Numbered from the stretch's first letter, positions 33,866-43,383 are shown. The stretch: DNA of 64,000 nt from Devosia sp. (GCA_017794705.1 CP051235.1:1675010-1739009), one strand, 5' to 3'. The notes: generated from the letters alone by a model not told the origin. Program-made: numbers and translations.

Positions 33866-34642
33866 TCAGGCAATAAGCCCCGCCGCCTTTGCCGCTTCCT
33901 GAAAGCCGCGGCTGACCGGCAGCAGGTCGCCGCCCCTGGTTTCCACCATGGTGCGCCCCGCCTGTTTTCTGATCGCGGCGACCCCGTCGAGTGCCACCCA
34001 GTGCGAGCGGTGAATCTGTACGCCATCGGCTCCCGCGGTCTCGCTGATGGCATCGCTCAAACGCATCAGCACCAGCGTCCGGCCCTTCGCGGTGACCACT
34101 TCGACGTAATGATCCTGCACCGACAGCGAAATCAGCGGCCCGCGCCGGGTCACGTCCAGCCGCTCGAGCAGTTTCGGAGCCCGCGGTGCCGTTTTTTCTG
34201 GCTCAGGCCGCGAGATCTCAAAGATCAAAAAGAGCGTCGAGACCGCAAAGGCCACAACGAAAACATAGAAAAACATCTGCACCAAGGTGGGCGTGTCCAC
34301 CTCATAGCGGCCGAAGGTCATGAGGTTGATGGCCATCACGATCGGCACCACAGGCAATGTCGCCGTCAGCGCGTTGACCGGCAGGTGTACCCAGACCGGG
34401 GCATTGCGCTTCTTCAGGGCCTCGGCGCCCCAGGTGCTGACGAAGGCGCCGGCGCCGAATGTCGTCACGCCGATCACGGCCCAGTAGACCAGCCGCTGCG
34501 GCAGTTCGAGCGCCTCGAAGGTGCCGAACGGACCGGACAGGCCGAGCACCAGCACCACGCCCACCATCACGGCCCAGGCCCTGATCGAGGTAAAAATGCT
34601 GCGCATTTCACGAAGCGCCAGTTGCAAAGAGCTGTCAGCCAC
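33866..34642 (-). CDS. Membrane-anchored LytTR transcriptional regulator
   Basis: A 258-residue protein with about four N-terminal transmembrane helices (residues about 18-145) and a C-terminal LytTR DNA-binding domain: LISLSVQDHYVEVVTAKGRTLVLMRL, then VQIHRSHWVAL and the final LPVSRGFQEA. Such one-protein regulators sense at the membrane without a kinase. The frame starts at a GTG at 34642; an ATG at 34606 is an alternative. No linked target is obvious, but the GNAT gene follows in the same direction. Confidence 0.85.
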   Translation of the reverse strand: MADSSLQLALREMRSIFTSIRAWAVMVGVVLVLGLSGPFGTFEALELPQRLVYWAVIGVTTFGAGAFVSTWGAEALKKRNAPVWVHLPVNALTATLPVVPIVMAINLMTFGRYEVDTPTLVQMFFYVFVVAFAVSTLFLIFEISRPEPEKTAPRAPKLLERLDVTRRGPLISLSVQDHYVEVVTAKGRTLVLMRLSDAISETAGADGVQIHRSHWVALDGVAAIRKQAGRTMVETRGGDLLPVSRGFQEAAKAAGLIA

Positions 34643-34755
34643 GAAGCCAGAACCCCGTCCACGAATTCGAATTTGCCCGCGTCAATCTAGCCGGTCATCT
34701 CACCCGTGCAAGCCACCTTCGAGCATTCGTACCCGCGCGCTGAGGACACTGAAAC

Positions 34756-35256
34756 ATGAACCTGACCCCGCTTCTGACGGCTGATCCGGCCATCCAGATC
34801 CACGCCTATTCCGCGATTGCCGCACTGTTCATCGGCGCCTTTGTTCTCTGGCGCCGCAAGGGCACGGCGCTTCACAAGCTGCTCGGCCGCACCTGGGCGG
34901 TATTGATGTTCATCACGGCCACCAGTTCCTGGTTCATCAATGAAATCCAGCTGATTGGTCCGTTCAGCCCGATCCACATCTTTGCGCTGATGACCTATTC
35001 CGGCCTTTATGACGGGATCACCCAGATCCGGCGCGGCAATGTCGACAAGCACCGTGGTGCCATGCAGGGGCTTTATCTGGGTGCCCTGATCCTTGCAGGG
35101 GCCTTCACCTTCCTGCCGGGCCGCCGCATGTATGAAGTATTCTTCGGTGCCGCCGATCAGGCGATCGGCATGGGCTGGCTGATGTCAGGTGCCGTGATTG
35201 CGGTTTCGCTTGGCATGTCCGGCATCTTCTACTGGCGCCTGCGCAACGCCGCCTGA
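34756..35256 (+). CDS. DUF2306 membrane protein
   Basis: A 166-residue protein with four or five helices of the DUF2306 type: HAYSAIAALFIGAFVLW, a conserved HKLLGRTWAVLM, SSWFINEIQL, and GNVDKHRGAMQGLYLGALI. The histidines of LHKLLGR and DKHRGAM are characteristic of the family and may bind heme or metal, but function is unknown. It stands alone between the LytTR gene and a beta-propeller dehydrogenase. Confidence 0.8.
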   Translation: MNLTPLLTADPAIQIHAYSAIAALFIGAFVLWRRKGTALHKLLGRTWAVLMFITATSSWFINEIQLIGPFSPIHIFALMTYSGLYDGITQIRRGNVDKHRGAMQGLYLGALILAGAFTFLPGRRMYEVFFGAADQAIGMGWLMSGAVIAVSLGMSGIFYWRLRNAA

Positions 35257-35335
35257 GCCGCTCACGAGATTGTCAGGCAGTGCGCCTCGATTGCGGCAAC
35301 ACTGGCGGCTAGCCTTCGTGAAAACGGAGGTTCTC

Positions 35336-36580
35336 ATGCGCGCCCTTGTTCTCGCTTCTGCCCTCGCCATCAGTCTCGGCCTGCCCGCTTCGGCGCAGAC
35401 GCCGTTCGATGATCAGCAGATGGGCAAGCGTTTCCATATCACCGCCGACAGTCTGCCCGAGCCCTACGCCAGTTCTTCGGTGGGCAATGGCTCACAGCGG
35501 GTCGCCCGCAACGGTGCCGAACCGATCGTGCCGGAAGGGTTCGGCATCGCGCTGTTCGCCGAAGGTCTCACGCATCCGCGCCAGTTGCAGGTGTTGCCGG
35601 ACGGGGCAGTGCTGCTCGCCGAACAGGGACCGGGGTTCATCACCCGGCTCAAGGATGAGGATGGCGACGGTTCTGCCGACACGATCAAGCGTTTCGCCTC
35701 CGGTTTTTCCTCGCCCTACGGCATGGCGCTGGTGCCTTCCGGTGAACATGAGGGCGACATTCTGGTGGCCGACCTGCGGGCCATCTGGCGCATTCCCTAT
35801 GAGGGCGGCGACGCCCCCGCCGGCGACTGGGTGCGGCTGACCGATCGGGGGGTGTTTGGCACAGAGGCCGGGCACACCACCCGCTCATTGCTGGTCGATC
35901 CGGATGACGGCACGCTTTATGTCGGCGTCGGCTCGATCGGCAACATCGAGGTCGAACCCGAGGTCAAGGCTTCTATCCAGGCATTCGACGCAGACGGCCA
36001 AAACCAGCGCACCTACGCGTCCGGCCTGCGCAATCCTATCGCCATGAACTTTCACCCCGATACCGGCGTGCTCTGGACCGTCACCCAGGAGCGGGACGGC
36101 ATGGGCAATCAGCTGGTGCCGGACTATCTGACCTCGGTCGAGGAGGGTGATTTCCTTGGCTGGCCCTATGCCTATACCGGCGGTTTCCCGCAACCGGGTT
36201 TTGCCGAAAGGGCGCCGGCTGGCCTTGTCGCGAGCACCAAGCTGCCCGACGTGCTGTTCGAGGCGCATTCGTCCTCAATGGACTTTGTCTTTGTGCCGGA
36301 TAGCTGGCCGGAACCCTACAGAGGCGGCGTCATCGCGGCGCTGAAGGGGTCATGGAACCGTGCCGACCCCGGCGGCTACAAACTGGTCTTCGTGCCCTTC
36401 GAGGATGGAGAGCCCCTCGGTTGGTACGAGAATTTCGTCACAGGCTTCTGGGTTTCGGGCACCGACACCGCCCAGGTCTGGGGACGTCCGGCCAATCTCG
36501 AACTCATGGACGATGGCTCAATCCTGATCGCCGACGATACGGGCGGCACGATCTGGAAACTGACCCCGCCTGCCAGCTAG
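35336..36580 (+). CDS. Secreted PQQ-dependent sugar dehydrogenase-like beta-propeller
   Basis: A 414-residue periplasmic protein with a clear signal peptide (MRALVLASALAISLGLPASA). The mature part shows the glucose/sorbosone dehydrogenase propeller: PEGFGIALFAEGLTHPRQL, LKDEDGDGSADTIKRFASGF, SPYGMALVP, AGHTTRSLLVDP, YASGLRNPIAMNFHP and FVPDSWPEPYRGG. A PQQ cofactor and an aldose substrate are inferred from the family; the blade residues needed for PQQ were not checked one by one. GGAGG lies before the ATG at 35336. It ends in a 4-bp overlap with the convergent hydrolase. Confidence 0.85.
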   Translation: MRALVLASALAISLGLPASAQTPFDDQQMGKRFHITADSLPEPYASSSVGNGSQRVARNGAEPIVPEGFGIALFAEGLTHPRQLQVLPDGAVLLAEQGPGFITRLKDEDGDGSADTIKRFASGFSSPYGMALVPSGEHEGDILVADLRAIWRIPYEGGDAPAGDWVRLTDRGVFGTEAGHTTRSLLVDPDDGTLYVGVGSIGNIEVEPEVKASIQAFDADGQNQRTYASGLRNPIAMNFHPDTGVLWTVTQERDGMGNQLVPDYLTSVEEGDFLGWPYAYTGGFPQPGFAERAPAGLVASTKLPDVLFEAHSSSMDFVFVPDSWPEPYRGGVIAALKGSWNRADPGGYKLVFVPFEDGEPLGWYENFVTGFWVSGTDTAQVWGRPANLELMDDGSILIADDTGGTIWKLTPPAS

Positions 36581-37395
36581 ACCCCGGCCGCAGTCACAAA
36601 GTCCGCCACCAGCTTGCGCACTGCGCCGGGCCGGTCGAGATTGGCGCAGTGTCCTGCTTCCGGCAGGTCGATGAGCTGAAAGTTCGGCCGGTCAACCATC
36701 ACCTCAAGCGTTGGCCCAAGCGCATTGTTGATGGCGCGGTCGCGTTCGCCGCGGATCATCAGGATTGGCCCCTCATATCCGGCCGCGTTCTGCCGCAGGT
36801 CATAGCGGTGTACGGCGGCGCCGACCCGAATGGCGGCATCGACGTCGACCTGTTCGAGCACCTGCCTGACAATGGCCTGGGCGTCGGGGTCACGGCAGGT
36901 CATCGGCGCGCCCACCATGGCCGTGATTTTGGTGCCGAGCAGCCGGTAGCCCGCCGCCCCCAGAGTCACCAGCGCAGTCGGCAGGTCGAGAGAATAAGCG
37001 GTGCCGAAGGTCACAAGGCTTTTGAGCCGTTCCGGTGTACGGCCCAAAATCTCAAGCGCCAGAATGCCGCCCAGCGAATTGCCCACCCAGTGCACTGCGC
37101 CAAGCCCTTCTGCATCGAGAATGGCAATCAGGTCACCGGCCAGCGCGGGTATTGAAAAGTCCGCGTCGGCGCGCTCCTCCGGACAGGTCGACCTGCCATG
37201 CCCGCGCAGGTCGGGCACAATCACCCTGTACCCGTTCGCCGCATAGAACGCGGCATCAGCCACGAACTGCAGGCCACTGGCGGCCAGCCCGTGACAGAGC
37301 ATCAGCGGCACACCGTCCTCAGGCCCGGCACTGAACCAGGCCGAGCGATAGCCGCCCGGCCTTTGCACAAACAGAGGCGGCGGCCAGTCAGGCAT
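36577..37395 (-). CDS. Alpha/beta hydrolase
   Basis: A 272-residue alpha/beta hydrolase: the oxyanion motif CHGLAASG, PDLRGHGRS, the nucleophile elbow GNSLGG (S107), the late acid in MIRGERDRAI, and the catalytic His in EAGHCAN. It is cytosolic with no signal peptide; the substrate could be an ester or lactone (3-oxoadipate enol-lactonase-like). It overlaps mbfA by 8 bp at the start and the sugar dehydrogenase by 4 bp at the end. Confidence 0.87.
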   Translation of the reverse strand: MPDWPPPLFVQRPGGYRSAWFSAGPEDGVPLMLCHGLAASGLQFVADAAFYAANGYRVIVPDLRGHGRSTCPEERADADFSIPALAGDLIAILDAEGLGAVHWVGNSLGGILALEILGRTPERLKSLVTFGTAYSLDLPTALVTLGAAGYRLLGTKITAMVGAPMTCRDPDAQAIVRQVLEQVDVDAAIRVGAAVHRYDLRQNAAGYEGPILMIRGERDRAINNALGPTLEVMVDRPNFQLIDLPEAGHCANLDRPGAVRKLVADFVTAAGV

Positions 37396-38473
37396 TGCCG
37401 ATCAGTATTCCCGCCGCAAAGACCAGAGAACCACCCAGCACCACCTGCAGCACGGCACGCCAGAACGGCGTCGACATGAAGCGGTTCTGGATGAAGGCAA
37501 TGGCCCAAAGCTCGACGAAGACCACGGCGATGGCAATGCCGGTGGCGGTCCAGAAATCGGTAATCAGATAGGGCAGCGCGTGGCCGAGACCGCCCACCGC
37601 GGTCATGATGCCGGCGGCAAAGCCCCGGCGCACCGGCGAGCCGCGGCCCGTCAATTTGCCGTCGTCCGAGGCGGCCTCTGTAAAGCCCATGGAAATGCCT
37701 GCGCCCACCGAGGCGGCAAGGCCCACCAAAAATGTCTCCCAGGTGCTGCCGGTGGCAAAAGCCGCCGCGAAGATCGGCGCCAGGGTGGAAACCGATCCGT
37801 CCATCAGCCCGGCCAGGCCCGGCTGCACGTAGGTGAGTACAAACTGGCGGTGTTCCTCGCTGGCTTCTTCCGCCTTTGCATCGCCGTGCAAATGCTCGGC
37901 CTCCAGCCTGTCGGCGGTGTACTCGTGCTTTTTTTCCTGTTCGGCAAGGTCACCGAGCAGCTTGCGCACCTCGGCGTCAGCCACCTGTTTGGCGGCCTCG
38001 AGATAGAAATGGTAGGCGGCCCGCTCCATCTCCCAGACCTGCTGGCGCACCGTCTCGATGCTCAGTTCGGCCATCAGCCAGACCGGCTTGCGGGAGAGAT
38101 AGCCGCGCACATGTTCGCGCCGGATCGGCACCAGCGTTTCCCCGAACCGTTGCTGATAGAGATCAAGCAATTGCCGCCGGTGCTCGTTTTCTTCGGCCGC
38201 CATGCCCTCGAACAGTTTGGCCGAGGCGGGAAACTTGGCGCGCACGCGGTCGGCATAGGCGGCATAGATCTGGCCGTCCTCTTCCTCGGAATGAACGGCG
38301 AGCGACAGGATTTCCCTGATGTCGAGCGATGTGAATTCGCGCCTGTTCGCCTGCAGCCAGCGGCTCAGCATCTGCATCTCCCTGCGGGTCAATTCCGGCG
38401 ACAATGCAACATATTGGCCCTTGCGCCAATCGGGCCTGATAGGGTCGCTGCCAACATTGCCTGAGGAGGACAT
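37388..38473 (-). CDS. mbfA: MbfA-type rubrerythrin-VIT1 iron exporter
   Basis: A 361-residue fusion. Residues about 60-215 are a ferritin-like rubrerythrin domain with the di-iron carboxylates in AVHSEEEDGQIY, AAEENEHRRQLL, EMERAAYHFYLEA and AEQEKKHEYTADR; residues about 225-361 are a VIT1/CCC1 membrane domain with five helices (PGLAGLMDGSVSTLAPIF, SVGAGISMGFTEA). This is the architecture of MbfA of Bradyrhizobium and Agrobacterium, which exports iron and is repressed by Irr. The ATG at 38473 is only 6 bp from the divergent start at 38480; a start further inside, for example MQMLSRWLQ, is possible. I did not see a clear Irr box. Confidence 0.9.
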   Translation of the reverse strand: MSSSGNVGSDPIRPDWRKGQYVALSPELTRREMQMLSRWLQANRREFTSLDIREILSLAVHSEEEDGQIYAAYADRVRAKFPASAKLFEGMAAEENEHRRQLLDLYQQRFGETLVPIRREHVRGYLSRKPVWLMAELSIETVRQQVWEMERAAYHFYLEAAKQVADAEVRKLLGDLAEQEKKHEYTADRLEAEHLHGDAKAEEASEEHRQFVLTYVQPGLAGLMDGSVSTLAPIFAAAFATGSTWETFLVGLAASVGAGISMGFTEAASDDGKLTGRGSPVRRGFAAGIMTAVGGLGHALPYLITDFWTATGIAIAVVFVELWAIAFIQNRFMSTPFWRAVLQVVLGGSLVFAAGILIGNA

Positions 38474-38479
38474 AAGCAC

Positions 38480-39364
38480 ATGTTGTCGCGTTTGAACTTG
38501 ATCCATGTCATGGGCGCCGGTCTTGCCCTGGCGCTGGCCCAGCCAGCGGCGCTGGCAGACGAATTTGTCGAGAACTGGCGCCTCGCCGGTTTCGAATTGC
38601 CGGAATCAGCCCTTTACGATCCGGCCAACGACCGGATCATTGTCGGCAATATCGCCGGGTTCGGACCCGACACGGGGATGGACGGCTATTTGTCTCTGGT
38701 CTCCCCGGATGGCGAACTCATCGAACAGAAATGGGTGACCGGGCTGATGGATCCCAAGGGCATGGCGATCCTGGGCGGTAGTCTTTACGTCGCCGACGCC
38801 ATCGGCCTGCACGAAATCAGCCTCGCTGACGGCAGCCTTGTCCAGACCATCACGCTTGAGGGGGCGCAGTTCCCCAATGACGTCACGGTCGATGACGGCG
38901 GCACGATCTACGTCACCGACATGTTCGGCGAAGCCATTTATCGCGTGGTCGACGGCACCGCTGAGCGCTGGCTCACCGACCCGGCCCTTACCCTGCCCAA
39001 CGGCATTCTGGCCGATGGATCGAACCTGATCGTTGGTTCCATGGGCGCCAACATGAACATGGAGACATTTTCCGCAGAGATACCGGGCGGGATCGTGTTG
39101 ATCGACATCGAATCCGGCGCCGTCACCGCTGCGGAAAGCGCCTCCGGTCTCGGCGGCCTCGATGGCGTCGCGAAGATCGGCGACATGATCCTGGTCAACG
39201 ACAATCCGACCGGCACGGTCTACGCGTGGGGCTATGGCACCATGCCAGCCGACGATGCCATCACCATCAGCCCGGGCACAGCCGACATGTCCGCCTATGG
39301 CAACACATTGCTCGTGCCCATGCTCAACACCGGCGAACTGATCTCGCTGACCTTCGAGGAGTGA
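38480..39364 (+). CDS. Secreted SMP-30/gluconolactonase-like beta-propeller
   Basis: A 294-residue protein with a signal peptide (MSLRs-like, MLSRLNLIHVMGAGLALALA then QPAALA). The mature protein is a six-bladed propeller with ALYDPANDRIIVGN, LMDPKGMAIL, LYVADAIGLHEIS, QFPNDVTVDDGGTIYVTD and LPNGILADG, the pattern of SMP-30/gluconolactonase-like calcium-binding lactonases. GAGGAGG is 10 bases before the ATG. It is divergent from mbfA with 6 bp between the starts, so its promoter must lie within the mbfA coding region. The function is unknown. Confidence 0.78.
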   Translation: MLSRLNLIHVMGAGLALALAQPAALADEFVENWRLAGFELPESALYDPANDRIIVGNIAGFGPDTGMDGYLSLVSPDGELIEQKWVTGLMDPKGMAILGGSLYVADAIGLHEISLADGSLVQTITLEGAQFPNDVTVDDGGTIYVTDMFGEAIYRVVDGTAERWLTDPALTLPNGILADGSNLIVGSMGANMNMETFSAEIPGGIVLIDIESGAVTAAESASGLGGLDGVAKIGDMILVNDNPTGTVYAWGYGTMPADDAITISPGTADMSAYGNTLLVPMLNTGELISLTFEE

Positions 39365-39376
39365 GCGCCGGCGCGC

Positions 39377-40231
39377 TCACTCACACAGCCGTGCCGTGCA
39401 GGTGCTTCCGTGGCAGCCGAGATCGAGATGCAGGTGATCGCGGTGCAGGGCGTTGGCTTCGGGGCCGAGCACCGTCGTAAAAAAGCCGCAGGCGGTGCCG
39501 TGGGCCAGTTGCATGGCCCCGGCCTCGGCACTGTCGTCATCCCAATCGTCGGGCAGGGAGATGCGGGTGCCGTCTTCCAGCACGAAGCCGGTGACATCGA
39601 GTGCGTTGCCGAACCCGTGTTCGGAAATGTCGGCGCCTTCGACATTGTTGCGGGCCCGGCAGAAATAGCTGGTGCCGCTCAACACTTCCGCCACTCCTGA
39701 GTTGAGCGTCGCCTCTGTATAGGCATCAATCCGCGCGGCCCAGCGCGCCAGTTCGCCGGCCATTGCGCAGTTGAGGGTGGCCGGCTGGCTGAGGGTCACA
39801 CGGCGCCCGGCGATGGTCAGCGCGGTCACGTCCAGTGGCGACTGCAGGCCGCATTCCGGGCCCTCTTCGATCGGGGCGATCATTTCGGCTTCCACCAGCC
39901 CGCTCATAACCGCCGGGCAGGCGGCCTGATAAACGCGATCCGGGCCAGCGGTCGGCTCTTCCGCCGCGACCGGTTCCGGCGCCGCCTCCGGCCGTTCGTC
40001 GGGCAACGGCACCGGGTCAGGTTCTGCATCCCAGTCCGCCGGGCGGGGACGGGGGAGCGGCGGCTCCACCGGTTCGGGCGGTGGTGCGGGGGCTTCAACG
40101 GCTTCTTCCGGCACGAGTTCTTCCAGCGCCTCGACGGCCCGGTCGATCAGCTCGCCTGCACTTTGCGCCAGAGCCGCGCCGGGCGCGGCAATGAACAGCA
40201 CCGCCGCCAGAATCATCCACCGCTTCGTCAT
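39377..40231 (-). CDS. Extensin-like family secreted protein (DUF882/M15-like)
   Basis: A 284-residue exported protein. The signal peptide is MTKRWMILAAVLFIAAPGAA. A long Pro/Glu/Ala-rich linker (residues about 45-95) follows, then the extensin-like C domain: ACPAVMSGLVEAEMI, CGLQSPLDVTALTIAGRRVTLS, LNCAMAGELARWAA, SEHGFGNALDV and HRDHLHLDLG. The His-Asp-His set of the last two motifs matches zinc ligands of M15 LD/DD-carboxypeptidase-like enzymes, so it may act on peptidoglycan. Four cysteines suggest disulfides. The linker would span the periplasm to reach the cell wall. Confidence 0.85.
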   Translation of the reverse strand: MTKRWMILAAVLFIAAPGAALAQSAGELIDRAVEALEELVPEEAVEAPAPPPEPVEPPLPRPRPADWDAEPDPVPLPDERPEAAPEPVAAEEPTAGPDRVYQAACPAVMSGLVEAEMIAPIEEGPECGLQSPLDVTALTIAGRRVTLSQPATLNCAMAGELARWAARIDAYTEATLNSGVAEVLSGTSYFCRARNNVEGADISEHGFGNALDVTGFVLEDGTRISLPDDWDDDSAEAGAMQLAHGTACGFFTTVLGPEANALHRDHLHLDLGCHGSTCTARLCE

Positions 40232-40373
40232 TCCGCCCTGCCTTTCGCGCCCGACACCCGTTGCCGCCCCGCGGGTGGTTGCAAGGGGTAAAGTCGGCGC
40301 GCGGCGGATGGTTCCCGCGCTTGCCGCAATTCCCCTTTGAACCCGCGCCAAATGCTGGTAAACGCCGCGCGAC

Positions 40374-42182
40374 ATGCCGACACCACCGCTCAAAAACATC
40401 CGCAATTTCTCCATCGTGGCCCATATCGACCACGGCAAGTCGACGCTTGCCGACCGGTTGATCCAGATGACAGGGGCGCTGGGTGAGCGCGAGATGAAGG
40501 AGCAGGTGCTCGACAGTATGGATATCGAGCGCGAGCGCGGCATCACCATCAAGGCGCAGACCGTCAGGCTCGAATATCACGCCGAGGATGGCGAGCATTA
40601 TGTGCTCAACCTCATCGACACGCCGGGCCATGTCGACTTCGCCTATGAAGTCTCCCGGTCGCTCGCCGCCTGTGAAGGCTCACTCTTGGTCGTGGATGCC
40701 TCGCAGGGCGTTGAGGCGCAAACGCTGGCCAATGTCTATCAGGCGCTGGATGTCGATCACGAGATCGTCCCCGTCCTCAACAAGGTCGACCTGCCCGCCG
40801 CCGACGTGCCCCGCGTCAAGCAGCAGATCGAGGATGTCATCGGGCTCGATGCCTCTGACGCCGTGGAAATTTCCGCCAAGACCGGCGTGGGCGTCGACAA
40901 GGTGCTCGAAGCCATCGTCAAGCGCTTGCCGCCCCCGCACGAGGGCGACATCAAGGCGCCGCTCAAGGCCATGCTGGTTGACTCGTGGTACGATGCCTAT
41001 CTCGGCGTCATCGTGCTTATCCGGGTGATCGACGGCACCATCAAAAAGGGCCAGAAGATCAAGATGATGGCCACCGGCGCCGAGTATGAGCTCGACCGCG
41101 TCGGCGTCATGACGCCCAAGCTGGTGCTCACCGACGAGCTCGGCCCGGGCGAAATCGGCTTCATCACCGCCTCGATCAAGGAAGTGGCCGACACCAATGT
41201 CGGCGACACGATCACCGACGTCAAACGCCCCACCCAGAAGGCGCTCCCCGGCTTTAGGCCCGCGCAGCCGGTGGTGTTCTGCGGCCTGTTCCCGGTCGAT
41301 GCCAATGATTTCGAAGACCTGCGCGCCGCCATGGGCAAGCTCCGGCTCAACGACGCGAGCTTCTCCTATGAAATGGAAACCAGCGCCGCCCTCGGCTTCG
41401 GCTTCCGCTGCGGGTTCCTCGGCCTGTTGCACCTCGAAATCATCCAGGAACGGCTCAGCCGCGAGTTCGATCTCGACCTCATCGCCACCGCCCCTTCGGT
41501 GGTTTACGAGGTGGCGATGACCGACGGGTCCGAGCTGCTCTTGCACAATCCGGCCGACCTGCCCGACGTGGTCAAGATCGATCACATCCGCGAGCCGTGG
41601 ATCAAGGCGACCATCCTCACCCCGGACGAGCATCTGGGCGCCATCCTCAAGCTCTGTCAGGACCGCCGCGGCATCCAGACCAACCTCACCTATGTCGGCC
41701 AGCGCGCCATGGTGGAATATCAGCTGCCGCTCAACGAGGTGGTGTTCGATTTCTACGACCGGCTGAAGAGCATTTCCAAAGGCTACGCCAGTTTCGATTA
41801 TTCCATCGACGAATATCGCGAGGGCGACCTGGTCAAGCTCTCGGTGCTGGTCAATGCCGAACCGGTTGATGCGCTGGCCATGCTGGTCCACCGCTCAGCC
41901 GCCGAGGCGCGCGGCCGCGTCATGTGCGAAAAGCTGAAGGAACTGATCCCCCAGCACCTGTTCAAAATCCCCATCCAGGCCGCAATAGGGGGCCGCGTCG
42001 TCGCCCGCGAAACCATCTCCGCCCTGCGCAAGGACGTCACCGCCAAATGCTACGGCGGCGACGCCACGCGTAAACGCAAGCTGCTGGAGAAGCAGAAGGC
42101 GGGTAAAAAGCGGATGCGCCAGTTCGGCAAGGTGGAGATCCCGCAGGAGGCGTTCATTCAGGCGCTCAAGATGGGGGAGTGA
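40374..42182 (+). CDS. lepA: Elongation factor 4 (LepA)
   Basis: A 602-residue translational GTPase. G1 is AHIDHGKST, switch regions ERERGITIK and DTPGHVDF, G4 NKVDLP and G5 ISAKTG; the C-terminal LepA-specific domain includes KAKQAGKK-type [26 protein letters not shown]. It back-translocates stalled ribosomes and supports 30S maturation. Start and length are standard. The palindromic repeat at 42199 follows after 16 bp and probably serves as its terminator. Confidence 0.97.
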   Translation: MPTPPLKNIRNFSIVAHIDHGKSTLADRLIQMTGALGEREMKEQVLDSMDIERERGITIKAQTVRLEYHAEDGEHYVLNLIDTPGHVDFAYEVSRSLAACEGSLLVVDASQGVEAQTLANVYQALDVDHEIVPVLNKVDLPAADVPRVKQQIEDVIGLDASDAVEISAKTGVGVDKVLEAIVKRLPPPHEGDIKAPLKAMLVDSWYDAYLGVIVLIRVIDGTIKKGQKIKMMATGAEYELDRVGVMTPKLVLTDELGPGEIGFITASIKEVADTNVGDTITDVKRPTQKALPGFRPAQPVVFCGLFPVDANDFEDLRAAMGKLRLNDASFSYEMETSAALGFGFRCGFLGLLHLEIIQERLSREFDLDLIATAPSVVYEVAMTDGSELLLHNPADLPDVVKIDHIREPWIKATILTPDEHLGAILKLCQDRRGIQTNLTYVGQRAMVEYQLPLNEVVFDFYDRLKSISKGYASFDYSIDEYREGDLVKLSVLVNAEPVDALAMLVHRSAAEARGRVMCEKLKELIPQHLFKIPIQAAIGGRVVARETISALRKDVTAKCYGGDATRKRKLLEKQKAGKKRMRQFGKVEIPQEAFIQALKMGE

Positions 42183-42198
42183 GGACCGGCTCTTGAGC

Positions 42199-42253
42199 AA
42201 AATCGCTCCGGTGGAGCGATTTTAGGTCCGAACGCCCGGAGAGCTATGCTCGA
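42199..42253. repeat. Dispersed hairpin repeat, copy b
   Basis: Perfect hairpin AAAATCGCTCC-GGT-GGAGCGATTTT (42199-42223), then a tail with the 15-mer GAGAGCTATGCTCGA (42239-42253) shared with copies a and d. The stem with a T-run could also end lepA transcription. The gap 42183-42333 holds nothing else. Confidence 0.75.
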
Positions 42254-42333
42254 GGGCCAGCAAGCCGAACAGGTTTCGAACGCCGGGGAATTGCCGACGG
42301 CAGCGGGTTTCCTCGCCAGCAGTGGCTTACGAT

Positions 42334-42918
42334 TTAGCGCGTACCAATTCGCGCCCTATTCTCTGACCATCGCCTTACATCAGTAATTTGTATGCGATGT
42401 CGCAAAAGCGGCACGCTGACTCCATAATACTTTGCTGCCTGTTCTACTGTAGCAAACTGTTCGTGGGCGTAAAGCGCAGCTCGTTTGGGGACTAGCAAGG
42501 TGAAGCCGAGGTGATTGGCTTCTTTCTCCGCATCAGCATCGAAGTTTCGACATGAATCTTCAAGAAGAGGTGGCTTGGTCGGGTGCCCGAGTAAGATATG
42601 CGCGATCTCGTGCATAACGTTGGAGTTTTGTCGGTTTGGGTGCTGATAGTCATTGTGCACTATCGAACGATAGGTCCCTTGCGGCAACGTCGCGGCGGAA
42701 AAAAGGGAGTTTCCCGGTCCCCGAAAAAACGCTTTGTCGCTTTCGGCAATTGCGGGATGATCGGATAATCCGCAGACAGGGATGTCCAGAAAATCGGCCA
42801 AATCCAAAGCGGACAATGGTTCATGCGAGGCGCGGTCCATCTCGAAACGGAAGTCTTCGGCGTATTCTTCCGCTTCTTTGACAAAACCTCTCCGAAACCT
42901 ATTCTTCTTCTTCGGCAC
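42334..42918 (-). CDS. ImmA/IrrE-type metallopeptidase
   Basis: A 194-residue protein with the ImmA/IrrE zinc motif HEIAHILLGH (H103, E104, H107) and a downstream acidic ligand in AEKEANHLGF (E133). Such proteases cleave a partner XRE repressor to switch on a mobile element or stress response. The start is a GTG at 42918, overlapping the XRE gene by 20 bp, with GGAG eight bases upstream. Base composition is clearly more AT-rich than in lepA. The C-terminal 45 residues (FATVEQAAKYYGVSVPLL) look like an added helix-turn-helix-like segment. Confidence 0.85.
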   Translation of the reverse strand: MPKKKNRFRRGFVKEAEEYAEDFRFEMDRASHEPLSALDLADFLDIPVCGLSDHPAIAESDKAFFRGPGNSLFSAATLPQGTYRSIVHNDYQHPNRQNSNVMHEIAHILLGHPTKPPLLEDSCRNFDADAEKEANHLGFTLLVPKRAALYAHEQFATVEQAAKYYGVSVPLLRHRIQITDVRRWSENRARIGTR

Positions 42919-43270
42919 GCTGACTCCTCATGTGTTGGTACGCAGATTTTAGCATTGATTCCAGTGCTTTAGCGCTTTCTCCCGAGAGATTTCTATCGGC
43001 CCTGAGTAGCGCGGTAATCTCGGCCAATGGCTCGGGTTTACGTCTGGTTTCGGAAAGTGGTCGATAGAATAAGTCGACTTCTAACCCTGACCAGCTGGCG
43101 AGAGCGGCTAAACCGTCAACATCCGGCCGTTTTCCTTGACCCATCCGAGTAAGTGTCGATGCGGTAACGCCCGCCTCATTGGCAACCTGCTTCCAAGTAA
43201 TCTCACGTGATCGTCGCTCGCTATCTAGCGCTGAGTAGAAACCTTCAGCATCGAAACGTGAATTCGACAT
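42899..43270 (-). CDS. XRE-family transcriptional regulator
   Basis: A 123-residue protein with a Cro/CI helix-turn-helix at residues about 24-65: ITWKQVANEAGVTASTLTRMGQGKRPDVDGLAALASW. The remaining part is helical and charged. It is co-translated with the ImmA-type protease (20-bp overlap) and divergent from the DUF2235 gene. The natural model is a repressor of one or both divergent promoters that is inactivated by its protease partner, as in ImmR-ImmA of ICEBs1. TGGAGGTCAC gives a strong ribosome site for the ATG at 43270. Confidence 0.88.
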   Translation of the reverse strand: MSNSRFDAEGFYSALDSERRSREITWKQVANEAGVTASTLTRMGQGKRPDVDGLAALASWSGLEVDLFYRPLSETRRKPEPLAEITALLRADRNLSGESAKALESMLKSAYQHMRSQRAEEEE

Positions 43271-43383
43271 GTGACCTCCAATTTGACTATTGCAACTCTC
43301 CCGAATCTGTGTGACAAGGGTTGGAATTGCAATCTAGCAATTGTGAGTTGAAATCGCAAACTCAAACTTGCATGGAGACGATC
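43271..43383. promoter_or_regulatory. Divergent promoter-operator region of the XRE-ImmA / DUF2235 locus
   Basis: An AT-rich gap containing the inverted repeat AATTGC-AATCTA-GCAATT (43325-43342) and further related half-sites (TTGCAACTC near 43287 and GAGTTGAAATCGCAAACTC-like sequence after it). These fit binding of a dimeric XRE repressor between the divergent genes. Confidence 0.55.
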
